In this document: in pieces, positions 1 to 7,099 of the stretch
How positions within the stretch are numbered: position 1 is the stretch's first letter
Layout: every line of letters starts with the position of its first letter
Source of the DNA: Fimbriimonadaceae bacterium
GTDB lineage: Bacteria; Armatimonadota; Fimbriimonadia; Fimbriimonadales; Fimbriimonadaceae
Assembly: GCA_022402505.1 (NCBI GenBank)
Contig: JAKRSE010000192.1
Coordinates: forward strand, 1-19,783
Direction of reading: 5' to 3'
Length of the DNA: 19,783 nucleotides
Program-made: the position numbers and the translations under genes
The notes under the pieces: generated by a model
The model's input: only the letters and a program-made list of their open reading frames with translations
The model's database searches: none
What the model was told of the DNA's origin: nothing

Positions 1-13
1 CATCCCGTTTCAG

Positions 14-19
14 TATAAC
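14..19 (+). promoter_or_regulatory. Possible -10 element (TATAAC) upstream of alr
   Basis: TATAAC lies 20 nt before an ATG at 40 that has a strong Shine-Dalgarno (GGAGGAGG, 27-35). Any -35 box would fall outside the window. If real, the transcript would start near 25 with a very short leader. Only one hexamer is visible, so this is tentative. Confidence 0.35.
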
Positions 20-39
20 CGATTGGTGGAGGAGGATCG

Positions 40-60
40 ATGTTTCTCGAGCATCGGTAG
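40..60 (+). CDS. Putative 6-codon leader ORF (MFLEHR) before alr
   Basis: An ATG with the best Shine-Dalgarno in this region (GGAGGAGG) opens a reading frame encoding MFLEHR that stops at TAG (58-60). It is in the same frame as alr, whose GTG start at 70 follows 9 nt after the stop. It could be a leader peptide with termination-reinitiation onto alr. Alternatively it is the remnant of a longer alr N-terminus cut by a nonsense change, since a single C-to-T change in a CAG codon would give the TAG. It could also be chance. There is no evidence that the peptide itself has a function. Confidence 0.3.
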   Translation: MFLEHR

Positions 61-69
61 AATCCCGGT

Positions 70-1173
70 GTGGACCCCTATCCGCGCACCTGGGCCGAGG
101 TCGATCTCGGCGCCTTGTCCCGGAATCTTGGGCGGCTTCGGGCGGTCTTGGGGCCCGGCCCCCGGCTCTGCCTGGTCGCGAAGGCGGACGCCTACGGCCA
201 CGGTCTCGCTCCGGTGAGCCGTTCGGCCTCGGTTCACGGCGCCGATTGGCTGGCGGTCGCCACGGTGTCGGAAGGGGTCGCCCTGCGAAGCGCGGGGGTC
301 GATCTGCCGATCCTCATCCTTTCGCCGATCCTTCCGGTGGAGGCGGACCAGGCCGTGTTCTACCGTCTCGATGTGACGGTGGAGTCGGCGGAAACCGCGC
401 TGCTCTTGGCTCGGGCGGGCGAGCGGCTCCAGCGGACGGCACGGCTCCACCTGAAGGTGGACACGGGCCTCAGTCGCTTCGGCGTTCGGCCGGAATCCGC
501 AGTGGAGATGGTCCGGCGCCTGCGAGGGCTGGACGGGGCCGAACTGGTCGGACTCTCCACCCATTACGTGGATTCGCGGAGCAACCCGGAGCGGACGACA
601 GGCCAGCTTCAGCGATTTCACCAAATGGTCAAGGAGCTGGAATCGGAAGGGCTCCGGCCTCCGGTGGTTCACGCCTCCAATTCCGCGGGATCGGTCCTCC
701 ATCCCGCGGGGCGGTTCGACATGGTACGGGTCGGACTGCTGGCCTACGGCATCGACTCCGCTCCCGGCTGCCTGGAGGGGGTCGAGCCCGTCCTTTCATT
801 GAAGAGCCGAATCGTGGCCGAACGCTGGCTTGAGCCCGGCGAGACGGTCGGCTACCTGGGGAGCTGGACGGCCTCTCGGCCGACCCGGGTTCTGACGGTG
901 GGGGCGGGCTACGGCGACGGGGTCCCGCGTCACCTGAGCAGCTGCGGGTTCGTGTGGGTGGCGGGCCGGGAGTGTCCGATCATCGGCCTGGTCTGCATGG
1001 ATCTGCTGATGATCGACGCGACGGATGCCCCGGAGGCCGAGCTCGGCGGTACGGTGGAGTTGCTGGGCGCGCACATGCCCGCGGCCCGAGTCGCCCGACT
1101 CGCCGGCACCAACGCCCACGAGATCGTCACCCGAATCTCCGCCCGAGTCCCCCGCCGCTTCATCCACCCCTGA
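70..1173 (+). CDS. alr: Alanine racemase (PLP-dependent)
   Basis: Interconverts L- and D-alanine in the cytoplasm, supplying D-Ala for peptidoglycan. The 367-residue length is normal for the family. WAEVDLGAL near residue 8 is the usual opening, and LVAKADAYGHG carries the PLP-binding lysine (K38). GYGDG carries the second catalytic tyrosine (Y281), and CMDLLMID is the conserved substrate-site stretch. These residues cover both the TIM-barrel domain and the C-terminal beta domain. GTG at 70 is the first possible start because an in-frame TAG lies at 58-60; the Shine-Dalgarno directly before it is weak. The gene converges on the lipoprotein gene, with 10 nt between the stop codons. Identity is secure; the start is less so because of the mini-ORF just upstream. 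Confidence 0.95.
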   Translation: MDPYPRTWAEVDLGALSRNLGRLRAVLGPGPRLCLVAKADAYGHGLAPVSRSASVHGADWLAVATVSEGVALRSAGVDLPILILSPILPVEADQAVFYRLDVTVESAETALLLARAGERLQRTARLHLKVDTGLSRFGVRPESAVEMVRRLRGLDGAELVGLSTHYVDSRSNPERTTGQLQRFHQMVKELESEGLRPPVVHASNSAGSVLHPAGRFDMVRVGLLAYGIDSAPGCLEGVEPVLSLKSRIVAERWLEPGETVGYLGSWTASRPTRVLTVGAGYGDGVPRHLSSCGFVWVAGRECPIIGLVCMDLLMIDATDAPEAELGGTVELLGAHMPAARVARLAGTNAHEIVTRISARVPRRFIHP

Positions 1174-1183
1174 GCCGGGAGAC

Positions 1184-1723
1184 TCACTCCGTGCGTTCGC
1201 TGTTTCGCGGGCGCTCGCGGTGGACCCAGACCTCCTGGCCGGACTCCTCCTTCACGCAGAGGGGCTCCATGCCGGGCCGGGCGCGGAGGTCGAGGCAGCG
1301 GGTGGTGTAGAGCCGAACCGGGGTGCCGTTCCAGTCGGCCTCCAGGGCCAACGGGCTGCGCCACTTCTGCTTCAGATTCAGCACGCCGGATTCCTTGAGG
1401 CCCAGCTCGCGGCGCATGGCCTCGCGGTTGTCGCCGGATGATTCCGAGGCCAGCTCGGAGTAGGTGAAAACGGAGGTCATGCCCTGATCTTCCACCCGGC
1501 CGACCAGGACGATCCTGCCCCCGATCCGCCCGGACCTTTCCAGGACCATGGTCGCCTCCCCGTTCGGCCCGACCTGCCATTCGAAGAATCGGAGGGAGAG
1601 TCCGGACTGCTGCCAGACGGCTCCGTAGAGGGTCGGCTTGCGGAGCGGATCGGCCGTCGTCCCCAGGCATCCGGCCGTCGCCAGTGCGATCGGTGCGAGA
1701 ACCCAGGGGAAGAGGCGGCGCAT
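1184..1723 (-). CDS. Small predicted lipoprotein of unknown function
   Basis: A 179-residue protein beginning with basic residues, a hydrophobic stretch (LFPWVLAPIALATAG) and a cysteine at about residue 18, which looks like a type II signal peptide. The lipobox is imperfect, with Thr rather than Leu at -3. The remainder is a mixed beta-rich soluble domain with no motif I recognise. Two cysteines near the C-terminus (TTRCLDLRARPGMEPLCVKE) could form a disulfide outside the cytoplasm. ATG 1723 was chosen over the adjacent GTG 1726 because GGAAG sits 7 nt before it. A CATAAT hexamer (1740-1735) suggests a promoter with a very short leader. It is probably membrane-anchored and periplasm-facing; function unknown. 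Confidence 0.75.
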   Translation of the reverse strand: MRRLFPWVLAPIALATAGCLGTTADPLRKPTLYGAVWQQSGLSLRFFEWQVGPNGEATMVLERSGRIGGRIVLVGRVEDQGMTSVFTYSELASESSGDNREAMRRELGLKESGVLNLKQKWRSPLALEADWNGTPVRLYTTRCLDLRARPGMEPLCVKEESGQEVWVHRERPRNSERTE

Positions 1724-1767
1724 CACCGTCTTCCATTATGGGGGGCCGACCAAAACGACGACCGGCC

Positions 1768-1787
1768 CCGAGGATGGGAATCCTCGG
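1768..1787. terminator. 8-bp perfect hairpin, possible terminator element
   Basis: CCGAGGAT (1768-1775) pairs with ATCCTCGG (1780-1787) around a GGGA loop, in the gap between the lipoprotein start and the flagellin stop. On the minus strand a TTTT run follows about 14 nt later, too far for a standard terminator. It may be a second transcription stop behind flagellin. Confidence 0.35.
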
Positions 1788-1846
1788 AGCCGGGTCAAAT
1801 CGTGATCGTTTCGTCGCGTCCCCGGGCGGCGGTGGGGAGGGGAAGC

Positions 1847-1865
1847 CCCCCGGCTGGGCCGGGGG
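1847..1865 (-). terminator. Candidate terminator hairpin downstream of flagellin
   Basis: CCCCCGGC (1847-1854) pairs perfectly with GCCGGGGG (1858-1865) across a TGG loop, about 32 nt beyond the flagellin stop codon. It is very GC-rich but has no clear U-tract on the minus strand, so it may be a weak or factor-assisted terminator. Confidence 0.5.
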
Positions 1866-1897
1866 TTCCTTTCGCTTCGGATCAAAGTCGGGAGGGA

Positions 1898-3340
1898 TCA
1901 GCCGCCACGGAGGAGCGAAAGCACCGCCTGGGGTCCCTGGTTGGCCTGGGCCAGCATCGACATGCCGGACTGCTGGAGGATCTGGAGCTTGGTGAAGTGG
2001 GTCATCTCCTCCGCCACATCCAGGTCGCGGACGCTCGATTCGGTCGCGCTCAGGTTCTCCTTGGCGATTCCGAGGGATCGGATGTTCGATTCCAGGGTGT
2101 TCCGCATGAAGGACCCGATGTCGCCTCGTCGTCGGTTCATCTCGCTGATCGCGGAGTCGAACTTGTTCAGGGCATCGGTGACGCCGTTGGCGCTGGTGAT
2201 GTCCACGCTGGTGAGTCCGAGCGATGAGGAGAGGAAGCTGCCGAGGCTGAGGGTCTCGGTCTGACCGGCGTTGGCTCCCACCTGGAACCAGGCGTTGCCG
2301 ACCTGGACCTGGGCTGCGCTCCATGCGCCGCTGGCGGCGTTGCCCGCTTCGGACAGGACGACTCGGTTGCCGTTGCTGTCGGTGAGGGTCAGGCCGTCGT
2401 TGCCCATCTGGCCGCCGGTGAAGGTGACTCCGTTCAGGGCGCCGACCGTGACGGTGGCGACGGCATTGGTGCCGGTGGCGGCGACGGTGCCGGCGGCCGA
2501 GTTGATCACGCCGGTGGCGTCCACCAGGTTGATCTTGGCGTTCGCGCCGTAGCCGGTGCTGCGCAGGGTGATGCTGCCGTTGGTTCCGTCGTGCACGGCC
2601 TGGGCCACGACTCCGGTCTGGGCGGAAGATTCATTGATCCGCTGGACGACCTGTCCCCAGGTGTCGGCCGCGCCGACCTGGAAGTTCACGCCGTTGATGC
2701 TGAAGCTCTCGGCGGCTCCGACGGCGGCTGCATTGTAGGCGGCCAGGCTGGCGGCGGCGACGGCGTTCGTGCCGGCGTGGCTCGCCTTGGTGGCGGCCGT
2801 GGTCACGTTGATCGTGACTCCGGCATCGGCCGTGATCGTCTGTCCGCCGACCTTGCCGCCGAGGCTGATCGAGGAGAGTCGGGAGGCGTTGACGACGGTG
2901 GCGTTCACGCCGGCGCTGCCGTCCAGAAGCTTGTTGTTGCCGAACTGGGTGTTGGTGGCGATCCGGTCGATGGACTGCAGCAGCAGGTTCATCTGCGTCT
3001 GGTAGGCCTGCTTCTGCTCGGAGTTGAGGGTGGCGGTGTTGCCGGCGCCGACGGCCAGGGTCCGGCCTTCGCGGAGCAGTCGGGACATTTCGTCCAGAGC
3101 GCCCTCGGCGGTCTTGGCGTAGTTCAGGGCGTCCTGGTTGTTGCGGATCGCCTGGCTGGTGCCGTCGATCTGGGCCCGGAAGTTCTCGGAGAAGATCAGG
3201 CCGCTCGGGTCGTCGCCTGCATTGTTGATTCGGAGACCCGTCGAGAGCCGGGTCATGGCCTTGGCGTACTCGGTGTTGGTCATCCCCAACACGCGGAGGG
3301 AGTTGATCGAGTTGACGTTGGTGTTGATGCGAAAGGACAT
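1898..3340 (-). CDS. Flagellin
   Basis: Structural subunit of the flagellar filament, exported through the flagellar type III apparatus. The N-terminus MSFRINTNVNSINSLR and the segment up to residue ~135 match the conserved D0/D1 helices (RLSTGLRINNAGDDPSG). The C-terminal ~95 residues match the other half, ending QILQQSGMSMLAQANQ-PQAVLSLLR. The middle (~135-385) is Ala/Thr/Gly-rich and variable, with a stretch resembling a flagellin IN motif (FSINGVNFQVG). At 480 residues it is medium-long. MSFRINTN at 3340 was preferred to an ATG at 3352 because GGAAGAAG lies just before it and the family starts this way. It follows purQ on the same strand after a ~170-bp gap holding phased repeats, so it probably has its own regulated promoter. 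Confidence 0.95.
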   Translation of the reverse strand: MSFRINTNVNSINSLRVLGMTNTEYAKAMTRLSTGLRINNAGDDPSGLIFSENFRAQIDGTSQAIRNNQDALNYAKTAEGALDEMSRLLREGRTLAVGAGNTATLNSEQKQAYQTQMNLLLQSIDRIATNTQFGNNKLLDGSAGVNATVVNASRLSSISLGGKVGGQTITADAGVTINVTTAATKASHAGTNAVAAASLAAYNAAAVGAAESFSINGVNFQVGAADTWGQVVQRINESSAQTGVVAQAVHDGTNGSITLRSTGYGANAKINLVDATGVINSAAGTVAATGTNAVATVTVGALNGVTFTGGQMGNDGLTLTDSNGNRVVLSEAGNAASGAWSAAQVQVGNAWFQVGANAGQTETLSLGSFLSSSLGLTSVDITSANGVTDALNKFDSAISEMNRRRGDIGSFMRNTLESNIRSLGIAKENLSATESSVRDLDVAEEMTHFTKLQILQQSGMSMLAQANQGPQAVLSLLRGG

Positions 3341-3430
3341 GGCTTCTTCCATGAACGCCTTCGTCCGGCTACCCCTGCGCTTCCGTGCATCGGGGCCGTC
3401 CTCGGCGCTTGTCTGTCTCTTTCCCTGTCA

Positions 3431-3496
3431 AATCTGCCGGGACCCTCGTAAATTTGCCGGTATCCAGAAATTTCTGCCGGGTTTTTGTAATCCCGG
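3431..3496 (-). promoter_or_regulatory. Helically phased repeat array upstream of flagellin
   Basis: Read on the plus strand, AATCTGCCGG (3431), AATTTGCCGG (3451) and TTTCTGCCGG (3471) recur at exactly 20-bp intervals. A fourth CCGG (3493-3496) is shifted to 16 bp. Toward flagellin these read CCGGCAGATT, CCGGCAAATT and CCGGCAGAAA. The 12-bp palindrome CAGAAATTTCTG sits at 3465-3476. The array is ~90-155 bp before the flagellin start. Spacing near two helical turns suggests same-face binding of a regulator, or a curved AT-tract upstream element; the protein is unknown. Confidence 0.5.
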
Positions 3497-3501
3497 TAAT
3501 T

Positions 3502-3520
3502 GCGCCTGTCCTTCAGGCGC
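3502..3520 (-). terminator. Hairpin spanning the purQ stop codon
   Basis: GCGCCTG (3502-3508) pairs with CAGGCGC (3514-3520) around a 5-nt loop, and the purQ stop codon (3515-3513) lies at the loop edge. No U-tract follows, so it may be a transcript 3'-end or stability element rather than a classic terminator. Confidence 0.4.
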
Positions 3521-4193
3521 GGACTCGGACGAGAGCCGAGAGGAGAAGCCGGCCATCCGAGCCGCCGAGCAGGTCGTCCAGGGCCCGCTCGGGATGGGGC
3601 ATCATGCCGAGGACGTTGCCCTTCTCGTTCAGAACCCCGGCGATGGAGTCCATGCTGCCGTTGACGTTCGCCTCCTCCGTCACGCGGCCCTCGGCGTCGC
3701 AGTAGCGGAACGCGACCCGGCCTTCGCCGTTCAGCCGGGCCAGGGTTTCGGCGTCGCAGACGTAGCGGCCTTCACCGTGGGCGATGGGGACCCGGACCAG
3801 GCGGTCCACGCCTTCCATCCAGAAACCGAGCCGGGACTCAGGCTTCAGCCAGACGCCTTGGCAGAGGAACTTCTGGTCCCGATTGAGCAGAAGTCCGCCG
3901 GGCAGGAGTCCTGCCTCGCAGAGCACCTGGAAGCCGTTGCAGACTCCGATCACCGGGCCGCCTGCTTCGGCAAACTCGGCGACGGCCGCCATGATCGGCG
4001 AGCGGGCGGCGATGGCCCCGCAGCGCAGGTAGTCCCCATAGCTGAACCCGCCGGGAACGAACACCGCCTCGAATCCCGCGAGAGAAGCTTCCTGGTGCCA
4101 GACGTAATCCGCCGCCACGCCCAGCGACTGAATGCCGTGCAGGGCGTCCTGGTCGCAGTTGCTGCCGGGGAACTGGAGGACGGCGACCTTCAC
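3513..4193 (-). CDS. purQ: Phosphoribosylformylglycinamidine synthase, glutaminase subunit
   Basis: Class I glutamine amidotransferase that supplies ammonia for the fourth step of purine synthesis (FGAR to FGAM), in complex with PurS and small PurL. The 226-residue length is typical. The nucleophile is in GVCNGFQVL (C85), and the His-Glu pair of the triad is in MMPHPERA (H200, E202). The opening MKVAVLQFPGSNCDQD is highly characteristic. The start is GTG and overlaps the purS stop by 4 nt (GTGA), a strong sign of translational coupling. purL is not in this window. Confidence 0.96.
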   Translation of the reverse strand: MKVAVLQFPGSNCDQDALHGIQSLGVAADYVWHQEASLAGFEAVFVPGGFSYGDYLRCGAIAARSPIMAAVAEFAEAGGPVIGVCNGFQVLCEAGLLPGGLLLNRDQKFLCQGVWLKPESRLGFWMEGVDRLVRVPIAHGEGRYVCDAETLARLNGEGRVAFRYCDAEGRVTEEANVNGSMDSIAGVLNEKGNVLGMMPHPERALDDLLGGSDGRLLLSALVRVRA

Positions 4194-4423
4194 GAGACGG
4201 CCTCGAACCGGAAGTCCTCGATGACCGGGTTGGCGAGCAGGCGGTCGCTCATCTCCTTCACGCGGGCTTCATCGAAGGACTCAAGCTTCAGTTCGATCAT
4301 CCGGCCGACCCGAACGTCCGCCACCTCCTCAAATCCGAGCCGGTGAAGGGAATCGGCCACCGTGCGGCCCGCCGAATCGAGCAGCTCCGGCTTCAGGGTC
4401 ACATAGACGCGGACGGTCACCAT
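4190..4423 (-). CDS. purS: Phosphoribosylformylglycinamidine synthase subunit PurS
   Basis: A small (77 aa) structural subunit that bridges PurQ and PurL in the three-part FGAM synthase. The sequence MVTVRVYVTLKPELLDSAGRTV with central DVRVGRMIEL is the usual PurS fold signature. ATG 4423 was chosen over an upstream alternative near 4510 because AGGAG lies 3-7 nt before it, and the family begins at this V-x-V-x-V-x-L strand. It is first in the purS-purQ pair. The ~240 bp between this start and the divergent ABC transporter start should hold both promoters, but I could not pick convincing -35/-10 pairs there. Confidence 0.93.
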   Translation of the reverse strand: MVTVRVYVTLKPELLDSAGRTVADSLHRLGFEEVADVRVGRMIELKLESFDEARVKEMSDRLLANPVIEDFRFEAVS

Positions 4424-4664
4424 CGCTCCTGATTCTGACAGGTCCAAACCTCCCGGACCCCGCAGAACCGAAGAATCGAATGGGCCCATTGGCCTGCAAC
4501 CCCCTGCCACTCACCAGGTATGCCCCGATCAACAGCGAAAACGCGGATCGACCGGGCAGCGGCGCCCTTTCGACACCTCGGGATGATCTCCGAGGCGATC
4601 CCCCCGACCCCTTTTGCGAGGCAAACCCTCCCGACGACCGACGGCCCGCCGTCCGACCGCCTCC

Positions 4665-6884
4665 ATGCATACCGAAACCTCCCCTGTGCGGGAAAACCCT
4701 GATGAACGCGGCGTCCTCCTGACCCTGGACGCCGACCTGACCGAAGACGCCAAGTACGGACGCCGTCGCCTGATCCTGACCCCCGAAGAGCTGAAGGTGG
4801 AGGATCCGACGGGCGCGCGCCTGCTCGTCATCCCGATTTCCGAAGTCGCCACCGCCCGCAACGACCCCTTGGTCAGCGGCGGACGGCTGGTGGCCGAGCT
4901 CAAGAACGGCGAGCATGTCGCCGTCGTCCACTACAGCCAGACCCACAGCGACGACTTCGCCGAAGCGGCCCGAGGGATCGAGCAGCTGGCCAAGGGCGAA
5001 GAGTTCATGATCTCGCTGAAGCGGGAGAAGACCCGGTGCGAGAAGTGCGGCCGGCTCCTGCCCGAAAAGGACGGCATCTGCCCCCGCTGCCTCAACCGCG
5101 GCAAGACCCTGACCCGCCTGGCGAGCTTTCTGAAGCCTCACCTGGCGGCCGCCGGAGCCCTGACGGGTTTCGCCCTCTTCGCCACCCTGCTGAACCTGGT
5201 GCCGCCGAGGCTGCAGGGCTACGTCGTGGACCTGGTGGATGCCGACAAGGGCGGGATCGACACCCTGGTCGGCTTCATGCCCCGCAACGGCACGAGCTTC
5301 TTCACCCTCGTCGGCATCTGGTTCGGAATCCTGGTGCTGGGAACGGTGCTGCAGGCGATCAACGGCCGGCTGATGGCCTATCTGGGCAGCCGGATCAGCG
5401 GCGACCTGCGGATCCACACCTACAAGGCGATCGAGTATCTGCAGATCGCCTACTTCGACAAGAAGCCGACGGGCGCCATCGCCAGTCGGGTCACTCAGGA
5501 TACGGAGCGGGTCTGGCACTTCCTGGTCGACGGCCTGCCCTTCCTGCTGATCAACTCGCTGATGCTGGCGGGCGTCCTCACGATGCTCTTCCTGACCAAC
5601 TGGGTGCTGGCGATCTGCATCCTGGCCCCCTTCCCGATCGTGCTGCTCATCAGCATGAGCGTGTGGCGGCCGATCGCCAACAAGTTCCACCGAGCCAGCC
5701 AGAAGATGGCGCGGGTCCACATGCACCTGGGCGAGAGTCTGATGGGCATCCGCGTCGTGAAGGCCTTTGCCCGGGAGGATCACGAGTACAACCGCTTCGT
5801 CACCCGCAGCAACGAGCTGCGCGACGCCAGCAACCACGCCGAACAGAGCTGGATCACCGCCTTCGCCTTCATGAGTCTGGCGACCAGTGCGGGCATGGTC
5901 ATCAACTGGACGGTGGGCGGATGGATGGTCTTCAACGGCACCCTGACCCTTGGCGAGTTCTGGACGATCTCGGCCTACGTCGCGCTGGTCTACGGCCCGC
6001 TTCAGTGGTTCGCCCAGATCAACAACTGGTTCACCCGGGCGATGGCGGGCGCGGAGCGGATCTTCGAGCTGATGGACATGGTTCCGGAGGGCGACGGCGG
6101 CAGCCAGAAGCTTCACGACGTGAAGGGCCGGATCACCTTCGACGAAGTCCGGTTCGGCTACGACCCCAGCAACCCCATCATCAAGTCGATGAGCTTCGAC
6201 GTCCAGCCCGGCGAGATGATCGGTCTGGTCGGCCATTCGGGCTCGGGCAAGTCAACGACGATCAACCTGGTCAGCCGGTTCTATGAGCCGAACAAGGGCC
6301 GGATTCTGGTGGACGGCGTGGACATCAAGGACCTGAGCCTGCAGGAGTACCGCGAGCAGATCGGCATCGTGCTGCAGGACCCGTTCCTGTTCCACGGGAC
6401 GATCGCGGAGAACATCAGCTACGGCAAGCCGGGCGCGAGCATGGAGGAGATCATGCGGGCGGCCAAGGCGGCGAATGCGCACCACTTCATCCTCGCCAAG
6501 CCCGAGGGTTATGACACGGTGGTCGGCGAGCGGGGCGCGCGGCTGAGCGGCGGCGAAAAGCAGCGGATCAGCATCGCCCGGGCGATCCTGCACGACCCCC
6601 GCATCCTCATCCTGGACGAGGCGACGAGCAGCGTGGACGTGGAGACCGAGCGGATGATCCAGGAGGCGATCCAGAACCTGGTGAAAGGCCGCACGACCTT
6701 CGCCATCGCCCACCGACTGAGCACGCTCCGGAATGCCGACCGAATCTTCGTCCTCGATCGGGGCGAGATCATCGAACAGGGCACCCACGAAGAGCTGATG
6801 ACCCGCAACGGCGCCTTCAAGAAGCTGGTGGACACCCAGACCGAACTGAGTCAGGTGATCGGCGCGATCGGCGGCGGCGATTGA
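4665..6884 (+). CDS. ABC exporter (fused permease/ATPase) with N-terminal zinc ribbon
   Basis: A 739-residue half-transporter of the MsbA/multidrug-lipid exporter type, expected to act as a homodimer in the inner membrane; substrate unknown. Residues ~20-115 form a beta-rich cytoplasmic domain (inferred, possibly PH-like). A C4 zinc ribbon follows (C125, C128, C139, C142). The transmembrane domain spans ~155-450. The ATPase has Walker A GHSGSGKST (K529), signature LSGGEKQR (627), Walker B ILILDEATSS (D651, E652) and H-loop H683. ATG 4665 is used because upstream codons look non-coding; no Shine-Dalgarno is evident, so the start is moderately sure. It diverges from purS, and a strong hairpin follows at 6920-6958. 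Confidence 0.92.
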   Translation: MHTETSPVRENPDERGVLLTLDADLTEDAKYGRRRLILTPEELKVEDPTGARLLVIPISEVATARNDPLVSGGRLVAELKNGEHVAVVHYSQTHSDDFAEAARGIEQLAKGEEFMISLKREKTRCEKCGRLLPEKDGICPRCLNRGKTLTRLASFLKPHLAAAGALTGFALFATLLNLVPPRLQGYVVDLVDADKGGIDTLVGFMPRNGTSFFTLVGIWFGILVLGTVLQAINGRLMAYLGSRISGDLRIHTYKAIEYLQIAYFDKKPTGAIASRVTQDTERVWHFLVDGLPFLLINSLMLAGVLTMLFLTNWVLAICILAPFPIVLLISMSVWRPIANKFHRASQKMARVHMHLGESLMGIRVVKAFAREDHEYNRFVTRSNELRDASNHAEQSWITAFAFMSLATSAGMVINWTVGGWMVFNGTLTLGEFWTISAYVALVYGPLQWFAQINNWFTRAMAGAERIFELMDMVPEGDGGSQKLHDVKGRITFDEVRFGYDPSNPIIKSMSFDVQPGEMIGLVGHSGSGKSTTINLVSRFYEPNKGRILVDGVDIKDLSLQEYREQIGIVLQDPFLFHGTIAENISYGKPGASMEEIMRAAKAANAHHFILAKPEGYDTVVGERGARLSGGEKQRISIARAILHDPRILILDEATSSVDVETERMIQEAIQNLVKGRTTFAIAHRLSTLRNADRIFVLDRGEIIEQGTHEELMTRNGAFKKLVDTQTELSQVIGAIGGGD

Positions 6885-6919
6885 TTCGCGCCCGCCGGGA
6901 AATGAGTCCTTCGGCGCAC

Positions 6920-6958
6920 CCCGCCCGATGCAGACCCACGCGGTCTGCGGCGGGCGGG
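6920..6958 (+). terminator. Long hairpin after ABC exporter gene
   Basis: Arms 6920-6936 and 6942-6958 pair over 17 positions with one A/G mismatch and one G-T wobble, around a CACGC loop. It starts ~35 nt after the exporter stop. There is no U-run on the plus strand, so it may act as a factor-assisted terminator, a 3'-end stabiliser or a boundary before the rpsO leader. TACAGT (6959-6964) directly after it could be a -10 box for rpsO, with no supporting -35. Confidence 0.55.
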
Positions 6959-6980
6959 TACAGTGACGCTTGCTCTGGCG

Positions 6981-7050
6981 AGCGTGTGCCGTTGTCTCGG
7001 GCCCTCTTGGAACCATCCAAGACCGAGTCGGCCGGATAGAGCGGCACGCT
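6981..7050 (+). ncRNA. Structured 5' leader of rpsO, candidate S15 autoregulatory element
   Basis: The basal helix AGCG(TG)TGCCGTT (6981-6993) pairs with AGCGGCACGCT (7040-7050), with a 2-nt bulge. Inside it CTCGG (6996-7000) pairs with CCGAG (7023-7027), and TCTTGG (7005-7010) pairs with CCAAGA (7017-7022) across an AACCAT loop, leaving a GCCC bulge. A smaller hairpin (7068-7072 with 7078-7082) sequesters the only GGAG near the start. S15 is known to repress its own mRNA through leader folds that differ between phyla. Assignment to that role is inference from position and structure. Confidence 0.5.
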
Positions 7051-7099
7051 GGAACTGGAGCCCCTTCTCTCCAACGTGGAGACGACGAGACCGAAACTC

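Noticed and set aside
930..2324. 464-codon minus-strand open frame across alr, the lipoprotein and flagellin
   Set aside because: It crosses three well-supported genes in the wrong frame and is Pro/Arg-rich; a GC artefact.
3387..3410. Sigma-28 or sigma-54 promoter for flagellin
   Set aside because: The best sigma-28-like match (CCCGATGC with a poor upstream box) has bad spacing, and no GG-N10-GC pair fits sigma-54.
3431..3496. CRISPR array or known riboswitch before flagellin
   Set aside because: The units are only ~10 bp with 10-bp gaps, far too short for CRISPR, and nothing resembles a c-di-GMP riboswitch core.
4329..6236. 635-codon minus-strand open frame opposite the ABC exporter
   Set aside because: It overlaps purS out of frame and the exporter antisense; the low-complexity composition indicates a shadow frame.
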